Assembly (NCBI GenBank): GCA_900323505.1
Contig: OOIN01000005.1
Coordinates: forward strand, 496,001 to 560,000
DNA: 64,000 bases
Direction: 5' to 3'
Origin: Ustilago trichophora
Taxonomy: Eukaryota; Basidiomycota; Ustilaginomycetes; Ustilaginales; Ustilaginaceae
The notes beneath the pieces are model-generated. The model did not search any database, was not told the origin of the DNA, and saw nothing but the letters and a program-made list of their open reading frames with translations. Of the stretch, positions 41,250 to 51,600 are shown piece after piece. A program made the translations under genes and the position numbers. How positions within the stretch are numbered: the first letter of the stretch is position 1; the number at the start of each line of letters is the position of its first letter.

Positions 41250-42505
41250 GAACAGACTTCGTGGGTCAAAGCAACACAATCGGCCAAGTGAAGCTTGAGA
41301 AAAACCTCTTGCTTCGACTTTCAAGAAATCAGGTCATTTTTCGCGTTCGGTGCTGCACAATTGCCGGGCATTTTTGAACCAGATCTTGGAAAACACACGC
41401 GGCACCCGAAGTTCGTTTCCATGGAACGCTAGTGTCTTGATAAGGGCAAGATGCACGAAATGGATGGGTCGAGAAGCAGAGTTGCATCAATCTAGCGATA
41501 GAAGCATTCGGTGTACGGCACATTCGGCCCGACCAGATTTGCTTGAAATGCAAAGCCGACCATCAGAGGTGCGAAAAGTAGCCTAACGCCGAAGTTGGAC
41601 TGCAGTCAACGAAATCGACGCGTGAGCATTGTTGTGACAGGAGGGAGAGTAGCGACACGCCAATGTAGCTTAACGAATCCGAAATGGGTTGCTTACAACT
41701 TTGGCCCACCATAAAGCCGGACTCATCGAGATAGCGGCAACCATGACTTCCATTTTTGCGCGTACTGTACGCGACGTATGCTGAGGAAAAGACAACTCGC
41801 TGGGAGTGTTTGTTGAGAGCCGTAGGAAGCAAATACACAAAAAGGAATCGAGTGTGAGCTAAGGATGCAGCTAGGATGCAGCTTGACAGGGTCCATTTTG
41901 GATCGCGCAAGGCATCGTTTCTGCCGCAAGCGAGAATCGGAGCAGCTCCGACTGTCCCAAACTGTCCGTGCCATTTGCTGCACGCAGCGATGCCAAAAGT
42001 CTCACAGAGCACAGCACAGCACAGCACAGCACGACAGGACTGAGAACCACAAGAAATTGCTCCACATTTCCTGCAGCTGTCAGCCTGTTCAAAAAATGAC
42101 AAGAGGGTCAAACACGAGCAAAGCCACTCCTCGGGTGGTGTGTACGGTCTTACGCTATGGCTGCAGCTTGAGGACCCTGAGAAAAGTACTGTATGCACGA
42201 TGTGGACTGTGCGTGGTGGTTCGAAGAATAAGAATCAGAATCCGCTTGGTCATCCGGACATCCCCTTTTTTCTATTTGACAGGTTGGAGACGTGGTTCGC
42301 TGATTCATGGGTGCATCTCCTCATCCCTGGTCGTGGGACTGGACGGATCTGATTGTATGAAGAGCAGGGTCATCTCTCCCCATCTGACCACCATCATTCA
42401 CTGAATCAACCAAAAGACGGGACCGAGCTCCTCCCTGATACCCACGCCTCATAGAATAAAGAGGCGGCGTCGGCCATCTCGATCGCTCACGTCTGCATCG
42501 TCACG
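41250..42505. other. Intergenic stretch, 1.26 kb
   Basis: Upstream region of the MysC-type gene. A short tandem CACAG array (AGCACAGCACAGCACAGCAC) lies at about 42007-42030. No gene is supported; frames on either strand are short and pattern-free. Confidence 0.5.
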
Positions 42506-44515
42506 ATGGCGCAGCAACTCCCCTCTAGAGTGCAGTCGACGCTCTCAACGCTGCTTCTTTTGGCTCTTTCCGCATTTTTGGCTCCCGTCTCGTTTGTCAT
42601 TTCGCTCTTCTTCTCATTGACACACACTGGAGCCAAGAGACAACATGGTGACCGTTTGTCATCGGCTGCTCCGAACGGACACTCTTCAGCAGCGTCGTCC
42701 AGCACTCCGCGCACGGTCTTAGTGAATGGCGCACGCATGCAAAAATCGCTCGCCATCTGCCGCACTTTTGCTCGCAATGGCTGGCGTGTCATCCTCGTAG
42801 AAGAGCAAGGTTGGGGCAATCTTGCAGCCACTCGCTTTTCCAACTCGGTTTCCAAATTTCACCTGCTCCCCTCCTCATCTCTTCCCGCAAGGAAAAAGAG
42901 TTCACTTTCCGAGAAAGGTGGTCATCAAGTGACACCCTACATCCAAGCTCTTGTTCAGATTGCGTTGAAAGAAAAGGTCGACCTCTTCTTCCCCTGTTCT
43001 GGAGCCGGTAGCACGGGGCAAGACGCCATCGCGGGCCAAATCCTTCTCGAACGAACCAACGGTCGTGTACGCAGCATGATTCAGACGCCCGAACTGGTCG
43101 AGACTCTCCATGAAAAGGATCGATTCATCTCGCTCTTACAGCGTCTCGAGATGGCTGCGCCACGCAGCGAAATTGTTTTCTCCGTCGACGAAGCCATTTC
43201 CAAACTGAAGAGTGAAGGATACCCACGCTCCATTCTCAAATGTGCCGCCGAGCTCGACGACATCGGAAGGGCCGATATGACCCTCTACCCTCTTCTCGAC
43301 CCTACCACAGATGAACCTGACTGGGAACACACTCGCAAACGACTCTCCAACCTCTCCATCCCACTTTGCGCACGCACACCTTACATCTTGCAAGAATTCA
43401 TCGGCGATCGGATCGACAAATCCCAACCAGCCCACCAAAGCAGCAAGCTCTCAAAAGCTTCCGAATGGTGTACTCACGCAACGGTTGTCGATGGCAAATT
43501 GACCGCTTTCGTTTGCTGCCCTAGCAACGATATGTTGATGACTTACTATCCTGCTTCGCACACTATTGTTGGTGAATTGGCGCTGAGGTGGACATCGACT
43601 TTTCTCTACCGATTGGAGAAGCTCGGACAGACCGCAAACAAGTCTTCCGTGCCAATGAGCCCGTTAAGTCGCGATATGCATTGGAGTCGAGAAACCCTGG
43701 TTGGACGCTATGCTCCCGCAGAAGCACGGATCACCGGTCAATTTAGCATGGACTTTATTTACCAACCTGCTACTTCTGATGGCCAACAACCTGAGCGTCT
43801 GGTTGCTATCGAATGCAACCCTCGCGTCCATACCGCCATCTGTCTGCTTGTCGGAAATCCAGCTCTCGGAGAAGCCCTGGTCCCCGCCTCTCTCTCCCGC
43901 AAAGATCCAGTCTGGGGCAGCGGTGCTGGAGGATCGAATGCGGGAAAAGTAGCAGAGATGGACGAAATCACTTACCTCTCCTCGCTCTCTCTACCCGTTA
44001 TGGAGTCTCCTCCTGAAGCCCAGGAGGGCACACAAACCGATCTGGCGGCTTTGACCCAATTACCCCCCACATGGGCATCTAGCAGCATCCGATTTTACCA
44101 TGCCAAATCGTTGCTCTCTCGCGCCTATACCTCGTCTGATACTGCTTTACCGCAGAGTTGGATCGGGCACGATTTGCCGGCTCGTTTGATACCCACAGCC
44201 TCGCTCTTCTCCTCTCACTGGATCCAACGTCTAATGACCTTGATCCATCCTCTGTGGGCAAAGGATGCGGAGGGTGCAGTAGTCGGACAGATCATCACCA
44301 TTTCCAAAACCTCTTCGGAGAGTACAACATTCGACCTAGTTGCACCAGCCCCTCTACCACCATTCACAGATCCGAGCTTTGCAAAAGATGACCCTTGGCC
44401 GTTTTTCGCATTGTACCATTTGCAATGGCCCCAGTTGTTGCTCTGGCAGCTGGTGGTGAGGCGGAATAAGTGGTCGAGGATCAACGTTAGTACGGCGCGC
44501 ATTTTTGAGTGCTGA
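42506..44515 (+). CDS. MysC-type ATP-grasp ligase (mycosporine-glycine synthase-like)
   Basis: MysC joins an amino acid (glycine in cyanobacteria) to 4-deoxygadusol to give a mycosporine. 669 residues, single exon. Matches along the whole length to cyanobacterial MysC: an N-terminal membrane segment (LLLLALSAFLAPVSFVISLF), VLVNGARMQKSLAICRTFARNGWRVILVE, a TRFSNSVSKFHLLP stretch, an ATP-grasp B region with RSILKCAAE, CTHATVVDGKLTAFVCC, TGQFSMDFIY and the metal-binding IECNPRVHTAIC, and a final DPWPFFALYHLQWPQLLLWQL then KWSRINV. It is longer than the bacterial enzyme because of inserted low-complexity loops. The amino acid used is unknown. Its pathway partner, the cyclase, is at 19285-20795. 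The N-terminal segment implies membrane association. Confidence 0.88.
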   Translation: MAQQLPSRVQSTLSTLLLLALSAFLAPVSFVISLFFSLTHTGAKRQHGDRLSSAAPNGHSSAASSSTPRTVLVNGARMQKSLAICRTFARNGWRVILVEEQGWGNLAATRFSNSVSKFHLLPSSSLPARKKSSLSEKGGHQVTPYIQALVQIALKEKVDLFFPCSGAGSTGQDAIAGQILLERTNGRVRSMIQTPELVETLHEKDRFISLLQRLEMAAPRSEIVFSVDEAISKLKSEGYPRSILKCAAELDDIGRADMTLYPLLDPTTDEPDWEHTRKRLSNLSIPLCARTPYILQEFIGDRIDKSQPAHQSSKLSKASEWCTHATVVDGKLTAFVCCPSNDMLMTYYPASHTIVGELALRWTSTFLYRLEKLGQTANKSSVPMSPLSRDMHWSRETLVGRYAPAEARITGQFSMDFIYQPATSDGQQPERLVAIECNPRVHTAICLLVGNPALGEALVPASLSRKDPVWGSGAGGSNAGKVAEMDEITYLSSLSLPVMESPPEAQEGTQTDLAALTQLPPTWASSSIRFYHAKSLLSRAYTSSDTALPQSWIGHDLPARLIPTASLFSSHWIQRLMTLIHPLWAKDAEGAVVGQIITISKTSSESTTFDLVAPAPLPPFTDPSFAKDDPWPFFALYHLQWPQLLLWQLVVRRNKWSRINVSTARIFEC

Positions 44516-45296
44516 AAAGTCAACAGTTCACAGATTCGCTAATGGATCCCCAGACCCAGTGGTCACATCAACTCCACATCACACAACTCTGCCAAAACCT
44601 CCCATTCACACTTTTCACAGAGACAGTATCATTGCCGGTGGCCGAGGGGAGGCCAACTTTCTCCGCAGCCCAAAATCTTTGCCTGATGAATTGCTGTCGC
44701 TACAAGTCGATTCGCAAGAGAATACTCTATATACAATGCTTCAGAAAGAAAGAAAAAACGGCACAGAATTGTGCGTAGAAGATTTTTTTTTTACGATTTT
44801 GTCGGAAGATCTAGTTTCATTCTTGCAGCCTGACACGGTACTGGTTGCTGACATGCTTAGAAATTCAAAAGTCTTTGACCGCCTTTTGTTCGTTGCGAAC
44901 AGGGATGAAATGGCCTCGCTGAAGCGTGCGGACTTTGCTTGGCCGGTGCGTGCAAATTCCACGATTTGGCGCACGAGAAAAAGTCACAGGGCAGAGGATA
45001 ATATTGAAGGAGGAGGAGGAGGAAGGGATGACCTGCTGATGAGGGTGCAAGTTTCACGAGTTGGCGCACGAGAAAAAGTCACAAGGCAGAGCATAATATT
45101 GGAGAAGGAGGAAGGGATCACCTTTGCACGACTTGGCGCACAAGTTGGCGCACGAGCCGAGCATGATATTGAAGGAGGAGGAGGAGGAGGAGGAGGAGGA
45201 GGAGGAGGAGTAGGAGGAGGAGGAAGGGACGACCTCCTGATGAAGAGATGTTTTGATGGCGTCAGAGTTCTATTGCTCTCCTAGGGTGCGATGGTT
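44516..45296. other. Intergenic stretch with degenerate tandem repeats
   Basis: A plus-strand frame (44505-45284) spans it but is not convincing as a gene: it overlaps the MysC stop and its end is poly-Gly from GGA repeats. See the repeat entry for 44945-45240. Confidence 0.5.
44945..45240 (+). repeat. Degenerate tandem repeat with GGA-rich tails
   Basis: About three diverged units, each with TTGGCGCACGAG followed by AAAAAGTCACA.GGCAGAG, ATAATATTG.AG and a run of GGA. Clear starts lie near 44966, 45060 and 45147. The last unit expands into a long GGA tract (45172-45230). The first two are about 95 bp apart. Confidence 0.75.
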
Positions 45297-45298
45297 TA

Positions 45299-46175
45299 TT
45301 CCTTTCGGCGCATCAAATCGTGACGGTCCGTGATCACATCATGACCTCTACTGATGTTATCGTGATCGAGGATGGAGACGCTGCACTTTGATTCGTGATG
45401 CTTGCAAATGTTATCGAATGCTCTCAATTGATGTCGTCATGACCACACTTCGTGACTCTGCCCGTGACTCTGCCTGTGATGCTGATACCATGGCAGAAAG
45501 ATGACAAGATGACATTGCAAGTGCAAGTAGGTACAAGAACTAGACGATGGCCGGGTCAAGAACATTGGTGTTGATATTGGGCATGAGATTGTGACGAGAG
45601 AGAGCAGCAGCAGCATCATGATGAGATGGTCTTCGCCGACCTTGCTTCCACGGAAAGCACCACCTTTCTTCCTCTGCGCCGATGTCTCACCAGTCTGCTC
45701 ATACTTCCGGACAATGCTGTCCATGGTGCTGTATGCGTAGTCGTAGCGCTTGGATACCTCTGCCTTTGTCTGGCCCTTGTGGAGCACGAAGTCCACAATC
45801 TTTGCTCGGATCGGGTCTGGGACAACGTTCTTCTTCTTCTTCGGTGGCATGGTGTTGGTGTTGGCGTTGGTGTTGGTGTTGGTGGTGGTGGTGGTTGTGG
45901 TAGTGAAGAAAGGAGCAAATGACGAGCAGCTGATGGCTGACGGCTGATGAGGAGGAGGAGGAGGAGGAGGAGGAGGAGGAGGACCGTGCATTGGCTGAGT
46001 CACGATCACTGCTTACAAAAACTAGGAGTGTCACGATGACATCTCCTATGGCCTTACGATAACATTTGCAAGCATCACGAATCAAAGTGCAGCGTCTTCA
46101 TCCTCGATCACGATAACATCAGTAGAGGTCATGATGTGATCACGGACCGTCACGATTTGATGCGCCGAAAGGAAT
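45299..46175 (-). mobile_element. Deleted Tc1/mariner-like element (877 bp) keeping only a helix-turn-helix
   Basis: About 120-bp terminal inverted repeats (TTCCTTTCGGCGCATCAAAT.. at 45299-45416 and its complement at 46060-46175), flanked by TA on both sides (45297-45298, 46176-46177). The interior has one frame with the DNA-binding part of a Tc1/mariner-type transposase and no catalytic domain. It therefore looks like an internal-deletion derivative that could be moved by a full-length relative elsewhere. Confidence 0.85.
45437..45850 (-). pseudogene. Truncated Tc1/mariner-type transposase, DNA-binding domain only
   Basis: From ATG 45848-45850: MPPKKKKNVVPDPIRAKIVD, then a helix-turn-helix (FVLHKGQTKAEVSKRYDYAYSTM; up to VRKYEQTGE) and a basic linker (QRKKGGAFRGSKVGEDH). 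After about residue 75 the frame loses any transposase pattern and becomes low-complexity to the stop at 45437. The upstream part of the frame (to 46009) encodes poly-Pro and Thr/Asn repeats from simple-sequence DNA and is probably not coding. If expressed, the product would bind the element ends without cutting. Confidence 0.65.
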
Positions 46176-46354
46176 ATACGAATCGCAGTGTGTAATCATG
46201 AGGAGAAGGATGGACTTGAAACCGCCCGGATCGTTTGTTTGGCGCAACGAAAATAAGGTACAGCACACACACTTTTCTTGAACTCCTTTACAAAACAATA
46301 TGTTATCTGATGATCACTGCTACAAGTTCGGATGCCAATTAATTTACGACAATG

Positions 46355-48624
46355 TAACGTAATTCATGTATTAGTCGCGCGCCTGTATTAATCGCGCACT
46401 GACCAATTTCAAAAATCCCCACCGTGTTTGATGGTAGTGACTTGCATGATGGTGTCCGCATTGTTTGTGCCTTACATGAGCCCCACCAACTTGCATTCCG
46501 TTCCGACCTTCGGCATCAACCTTATCACAATCACTGCCGACATCTGTAATCAAACCAATACAAACAGCATTTCTCACATTGCAATGACAACACCATCAAT
46601 TTCAAAGCGCTCCACTGCATCTCGTGCTGCTCGTGCTGCTGATCGTGATCAACAAGAAGCTCGGCTTCAACAAGCAGCTGCTGAGCTTGGCAATGGAACA
46701 TTCTCCAGCATCCGTAAAGCAGCGGCTGCAAACAGTGTGCCTGAGTCAACACTGCGTGGCCGACTTTCCGGTGTTCCGACGATCAGGGAAGGTCATGCTT
46801 CCATGCAGGCACTTACGCCTGCAGCAGAGACAGCACTTCTGGAACACATTCGGCGCTGTGCCTGCAGCGGCTTTCCTTTGACGCCGGCGCAGATCAAAGA
46901 CTACGCAAACACCGTCTCACGTGGCATTCCCGGCTGCACTGATGCTCCCGACGTCGGACGGAATTGGCTCCAAGGGTTCCTGCTTCGGCATCCAAGCATC
47001 CGCTCTCATTGGTCACGGTGTCTTGATAATGCCCGGCTCACTGGAACAGACGCTAATGGAATACAAGCATGGTATCAACAATTAGGCAGGATTGTGAATG
47101 AATACAGTGTGCTATCAACGAATATATACAATATGGATGAAACCGGATTCCGGTTTGGTCAAGGTGGTTCCGAGCGGGTAATCGTACCTTCCGGCGATCA
47201 AGCAGCCCGGTTTAAGGCACAGCCAGGAACCCGAGAATCGGCCACGGCAATTGAATGCATCGGAACGGGTGGCCAGATACTTCCGCCGGTGATCATCACC
47301 AAAGGCGCAAGCCACATGGTTGGCGAACACCGGAAAATGGCAAATGTTCCTGCATCTTGGCACTTTGCAAAGACCGACAGAGGCTGGACCACACAAGAGC
47401 TTGCCGTTGATTGGCTGAAAACAGTGTTTGACGCCAACACTACGCCCTCGACGCCATCGGAGTGGCGTTTGTTGATCATCGACGGCCACAATTCACACAC
47501 CAGTACCGAGTTCCTGGTCACTGCATGGAATCGCCGTATCATTCCGTTCTGCTTCCCGGCACATTTGACGCACATCATGCAGCCGCTTGATGTCTCGGTG
47601 TTTGGTCCTGTCAGCGCCGCATACAAACAAATAATCAACAACCTTGCTCCTCAATCAATCTCGGATGTCAACAGATCTCAGTTTGTGACATTCTACGCCC
47701 AGGCACGAGCAAAGGCCCTTACGCCAACTGCAGCCCGAAAAGCATTCGCCGACTGTGGAATTGCAGTTAAACCTAATGCCGAGAAGGTGCTTAACCAACT
47801 TGCCGGGCATCAGCAAGCTCAACGGACCGGAACGACACAGCAATCGCCGCTGCAGGAACGCCTTCCACCGCAAACAAGTACGGCGGTAAGCTCGGCGCTC
47901 GACGCCTTCAGGCACGAACCGAATCCTCGGGATGCAAAAGCAATCAAACAAACTCTCATGCAGGCATATGAACGTCCACATGCAACAATCTTGGTTCTAG
48001 AAGCCGAGAATAAGCTTCTTCAGGAACAGGAGGACCGGCGGCGGCACGCAGCAAAGAAAATGCGGGGTAAGAAGAAAGTTGGTGATCAAATGATATTATC
48101 CAAAGATATCATGATCACTCGTCAGCATGCAGAGCAGGAGCTAGTCCGGAAAAAGCCAGCAATTGCCGCTCGGCAGAAACAGGAACGGAGGAAGAAACAG
48201 CGACAGCAGGAGAAGCGGGTGGTACTACCACCTCCTGCTATGATCAACGATCGCGACGAAGCATGTGCTGATAACAATAATGGTGCCTCAGCATCAACAA
48301 CACATCCAACCACATCAGCAAGGCAAGATATCATTGACATTCTTGATGATGGTGAGCCTCTCAGCCCCGTCAAAGACAACGATATTGATCCTGCCTGCTT
48401 CTACGATAGTGTTCCTGTAGCAAGCTCATCACGTGTCAAGCTCTAACCTTCTCTCAGTATTCATGTACCTTAATCTCTCACGTGGTTCTCATTGAAGTTT
48501 GATGTTCTTTCATTCACCGAGGACTGTGCTCACAATCAATGCCAAGTACTACCATCAGTTTCAATTTCAAGGTTTGAGAACGTGCGACTAATACGGGCGC
48601 GCGACTAATACATGAATTACGTTA
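46355..48624 (+). mobile_element. Pogo/Fot1-type DNA transposon B, apparently intact
   Basis: Ends: ACGTAATTCATGTATTAGTC.. from 46357 and its complement ending at 48622, with TA outside on both sides (46355-46356, 48623-48624). The first 28 bp match perfectly, then the repeat continues imperfectly to about 44 bp. The unit GTATTAGTCGCGCG occurs twice in tandem within each end. The transposase frame is uninterrupted with all catalytic residues, so this 2.27-kb copy may be active. Its right end is 54 bp from the IML1 stop codon. Confidence 0.92.
46584..48446 (+). CDS. Pogo/Fot1-type transposase B
   Basis: 620 residues from ATG 46584 (MTTPSISKRSTASRAAR); an in-frame ATG at 46428 would add 52. 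Order: helix-turn-helix (FSSIRKAAAANSVPESTLRGR), CENP-B-type DNA-binding domain (NWLQGFLLRHPSIRSHWSR), DDE_1 domain with Asp in YNMDETGF, Asp in LLIIDGHNSH and Asp in HIMQPLDVSVFGPV, then a Lys/Arg/Gln-rich coiled coil (EAENKLLQEQEDRRR to ERRKKQRQQEKR) and an acidic tail. The domain plan is the same as in transposase A but identity is modest, so they are different families. No stop or frameshift is seen. Confidence 0.93.
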   Translation: MTTPSISKRSTASRAARAADRDQQEARLQQAAAELGNGTFSSIRKAAAANSVPESTLRGRLSGVPTIREGHASMQALTPAAETALLEHIRRCACSGFPLTPAQIKDYANTVSRGIPGCTDAPDVGRNWLQGFLLRHPSIRSHWSRCLDNARLTGTDANGIQAWYQQLGRIVNEYSVLSTNIYNMDETGFRFGQGGSERVIVPSGDQAARFKAQPGTRESATAIECIGTGGQILPPVIITKGASHMVGEHRKMANVPASWHFAKTDRGWTTQELAVDWLKTVFDANTTPSTPSEWRLLIIDGHNSHTSTEFLVTAWNRRIIPFCFPAHLTHIMQPLDVSVFGPVSAAYKQIINNLAPQSISDVNRSQFVTFYAQARAKALTPTAARKAFADCGIAVKPNAEKVLNQLAGHQQAQRTGTTQQSPLQERLPPQTSTAVSSALDAFRHEPNPRDAKAIKQTLMQAYERPHATILVLEAENKLLQEQEDRRRHAAKKMRGKKKVGDQMILSKDIMITRQHAEQELVRKKPAIAARQKQERRKKQRQQEKRVVLPPPAMINDRDEACADNNNGASASTTHPTTSARQDIIDILDDGEPLSPVKDNDIDPACFYDSVPVASSSRVKL

Positions 48625-48677
48625 AAGAAAAATTGATCGACTCTCCTTCCCTCCCCTTTCGACACCTCAACACTCCC

Positions 48678-51600
48678 TCACTCTCCCTCCTTCCTATCCA
48701 AAGGACCCATAGCAAACGTCAACGCTGCGACCACCCCTTCTCTGCCCAATCCCATCCCACCAGAACTTGAATGGTAACTACCCTGTCTACTCTTGCCTCT
48801 CCCACCACTACTTCCACTACCTCCACCATCCCCTTGTTGTTGCTGATGATGACCCATCATCCCCCTCACATACTCTTTTGCCAACTCTTCCCGTTCCATT
48901 TCCTCCTTTTCCACCTGAAGTAGCTGTGCTAGAACTTTACGATAGAATCTTTCCAACTCTTCCCTGTCGGAGCAGAGTCTCGTAAGTTCGAGGCGAAGTT
49001 TGTCGGCGTCTGCTGGAGTATCGTTCTGCTGTTGTGCTGATCTATGAGAAGAATGGGGAGGAGGAGGGAGGGATCTACCACCGCTATTACCCCCACCAAC
49101 GCCATGATGACTATGACTATTGAACAACCGATTGTTGAGCCAAAGAAACCCATCCAAGCCTCCCAGCACCTGTACAAACGCTACACCGCTCCTATGAACA
49201 AACTGAGAATACTCAAACTCGTTTGGCCTACTACTGTACGTGATCTCGACCTCCTTTGGATACCTTCCGCTCGCCTCCTGATCCAGAACGAATCCAAACT
49301 TGCGCAACAATGCATATTCGAACCACAGCTCTCCCAACGTACCCCGCGGCAACCTGCCGCGATACATCTCGGGACTCGGTGGCGGAAGTGCCAACTCGAT
49401 CTGCACTGGCGCTTGGAATGGGTTGTGCAGCGATACATCTTTGATCTGGCCGATGGGGGCTTCGATAAGGCGCAGGCCGTAGCGCTCGAGGGTGCGGGTC
49501 CACGATTGGACGGTGTCCTCGATGAATCGGGCCGAGGTGGATAGCCAGTGGATTTGGAAATTAAAGCCGTTGGCTGGATTGTGTGCAATGTCGTGATGGA
49601 GGAATGCTACTTCGGCACGGTCAGAGCGGCGACCAGGATCGACATCGATGACGATACTGCGAGAGAGCTGCACCTTTTTCTTCTTCTTTGCGTTACCTGC
49701 CGAAGACATGGTGAGCGAGGGTGGGTGCGGGTAATGCGCCGACGAGTTGCGAGAATGCCCACCCGCTGAAGATCGAGAACTGGTCGGTGCAGCAGCATTC
49801 CCACTGGAACTGGATCCCTTTTCTCCACCAGCTTCGTTCGAAGAAGTTCTTCGTCCCTCGCCCGAGTTCAACCCGGAATGGTGAGAGCTCGAATGAACCA
49901 ACGGCCTGATTGGCGTCTCTTTCTCCGCAAACGAACCCCTCTGACTCTCGGATCCCCTGAACCAGCCTTTTGGCCCTCGCATGCCAGCATATTCGCTTCT
50001 GAGCCTATAAAAGTAATGACCATCCAAGAATCCATGCGCCTTATGCACATGTTCAAACAGTCCGTCCTCCATCAACCGAATACCCCATTCGACCGCATCC
50101 TCCCTCGATCGCACGTCGGTATACTCGCTACACATCCACGTCACCATATCTGCACCCGTGAAAGTATCCGAATACAGCATCCTGTGCCAGATCCTATCGT
50201 TGATCACCAGCCCGCCCGAGCGCATGTCTTTGGCGATGGCATCAAGCGCGCGACCAGATAGCGCCTTGTGGAGACGCTTCTTGGACGACGCCGACTGTGC
50301 GCGCTGCTTGGCATTCTCTTCGGCAAGCTGCTTCATAAAATCTTCGTCTTGCAGCGACATGGCGGGATCCAGGGATGTCGGCAAGAAACGCTGGACGTGT
50401 GTCTGATCTCGCTCCTCTTTGCTACGCACGAATCTCGCGCGGTGGAACAACTCTGCCAGCTTATCCGTTCCAATCAGTCGAATCTCTTCATCATCCAGGT
50501 CTTCACCCGTTGGCGCCTTCATCGGCGGAGGAGACCCTTCTGAAGGCACCAGCACAAATCGCGTGCGCCAGTACCTCAGCGACTCAACAAACTTCTCGTC
50601 CACATATCCGGCGATCAACGAGTCCAGATAGGTCCAGTTGTAGCTCGCCGAATCTGGATAGTTGAAGCGCGCCTTCACCGTCTGATAGCCAGGCAAGTGT
50701 TGCGGCCAAATACAGCACTCGTAGTCGATCGGGTCCGTCGAATAATCCGTGTTGCGCACATACCGCTTGACGTTGATCGCAGACGTCGACCTGTCGTAAG
50801 AGATGCGGTGGATCTGGTTGGTGACACTGAGGAAGATCGGATTGCCCGTCGCAAGATTGCCCGGCTGGAGCAGCTCGGATGGCCATCGCAGAGTGAAATG
50901 TTTCGGATCGACAAGTTTGCGACTCGACACGGCACGGGTCTGCTTGCTAGCAGGCACAATAAACTGATATCCCTGAGCTAATCTGTGGTACGCCATCTCT
51001 CGCAGCACAGCCAGAGCTGGATGCGTAGAGCTCGACTTTTTCAGCAAGAACGATGCCGTCTCTGCCGAGATCGACGTCGTGTGAGGATGCTCGCTCCACA
51101 TGGCGGCCAGATCGCTCTCCGTTGGCAGATACAACGTAGTCAACGGCAAACACGCAGGAGTCGTCATCGAACGCCACTTGACCGCATGATGGTTCAACCT
51201 CCTGGGGAACAGATGTTGCCATCTTAGCAACTGCGATGTGCTGTTCTTGAGATTCTTGCTCGGGTTAGACGGATTGACCAGTGTCTGCTTCTCGACCTGT
51301 GCCCGCTGAGCATACTTCTGTCTTGCTTCCTCCTCTTCAAGCTGCTGCTCGTACGCCTCCTGATCGCGAAGGATTTTTTCTTCAGCCTCCTGCTCCTGCC
51401 TCGTCCGCGGCGTAGCCTGAGCAGGAATCTTGATGGGAGCTGGACTCGACGATTCGTGCACGGATAGCAACGATGAAGTGCGTGTCAAGCGACCTGGTGT
51501 TTGTTGCTTGCGGACTGGACTCTTGTCCTTACCAGATCCACCAGCCTGTTGCCGCAGTTGTGCGCTCAACACTTCCTGCATGCTGCGCGTTGCGGGCGTT

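Noticed and set aside
44505..45284. 259-codon plus-strand frame after the MysC-type gene
   Set aside because: It overlaps the MysC stop, ends in poly-Gly from GGA repeats and has no recognisable domain.
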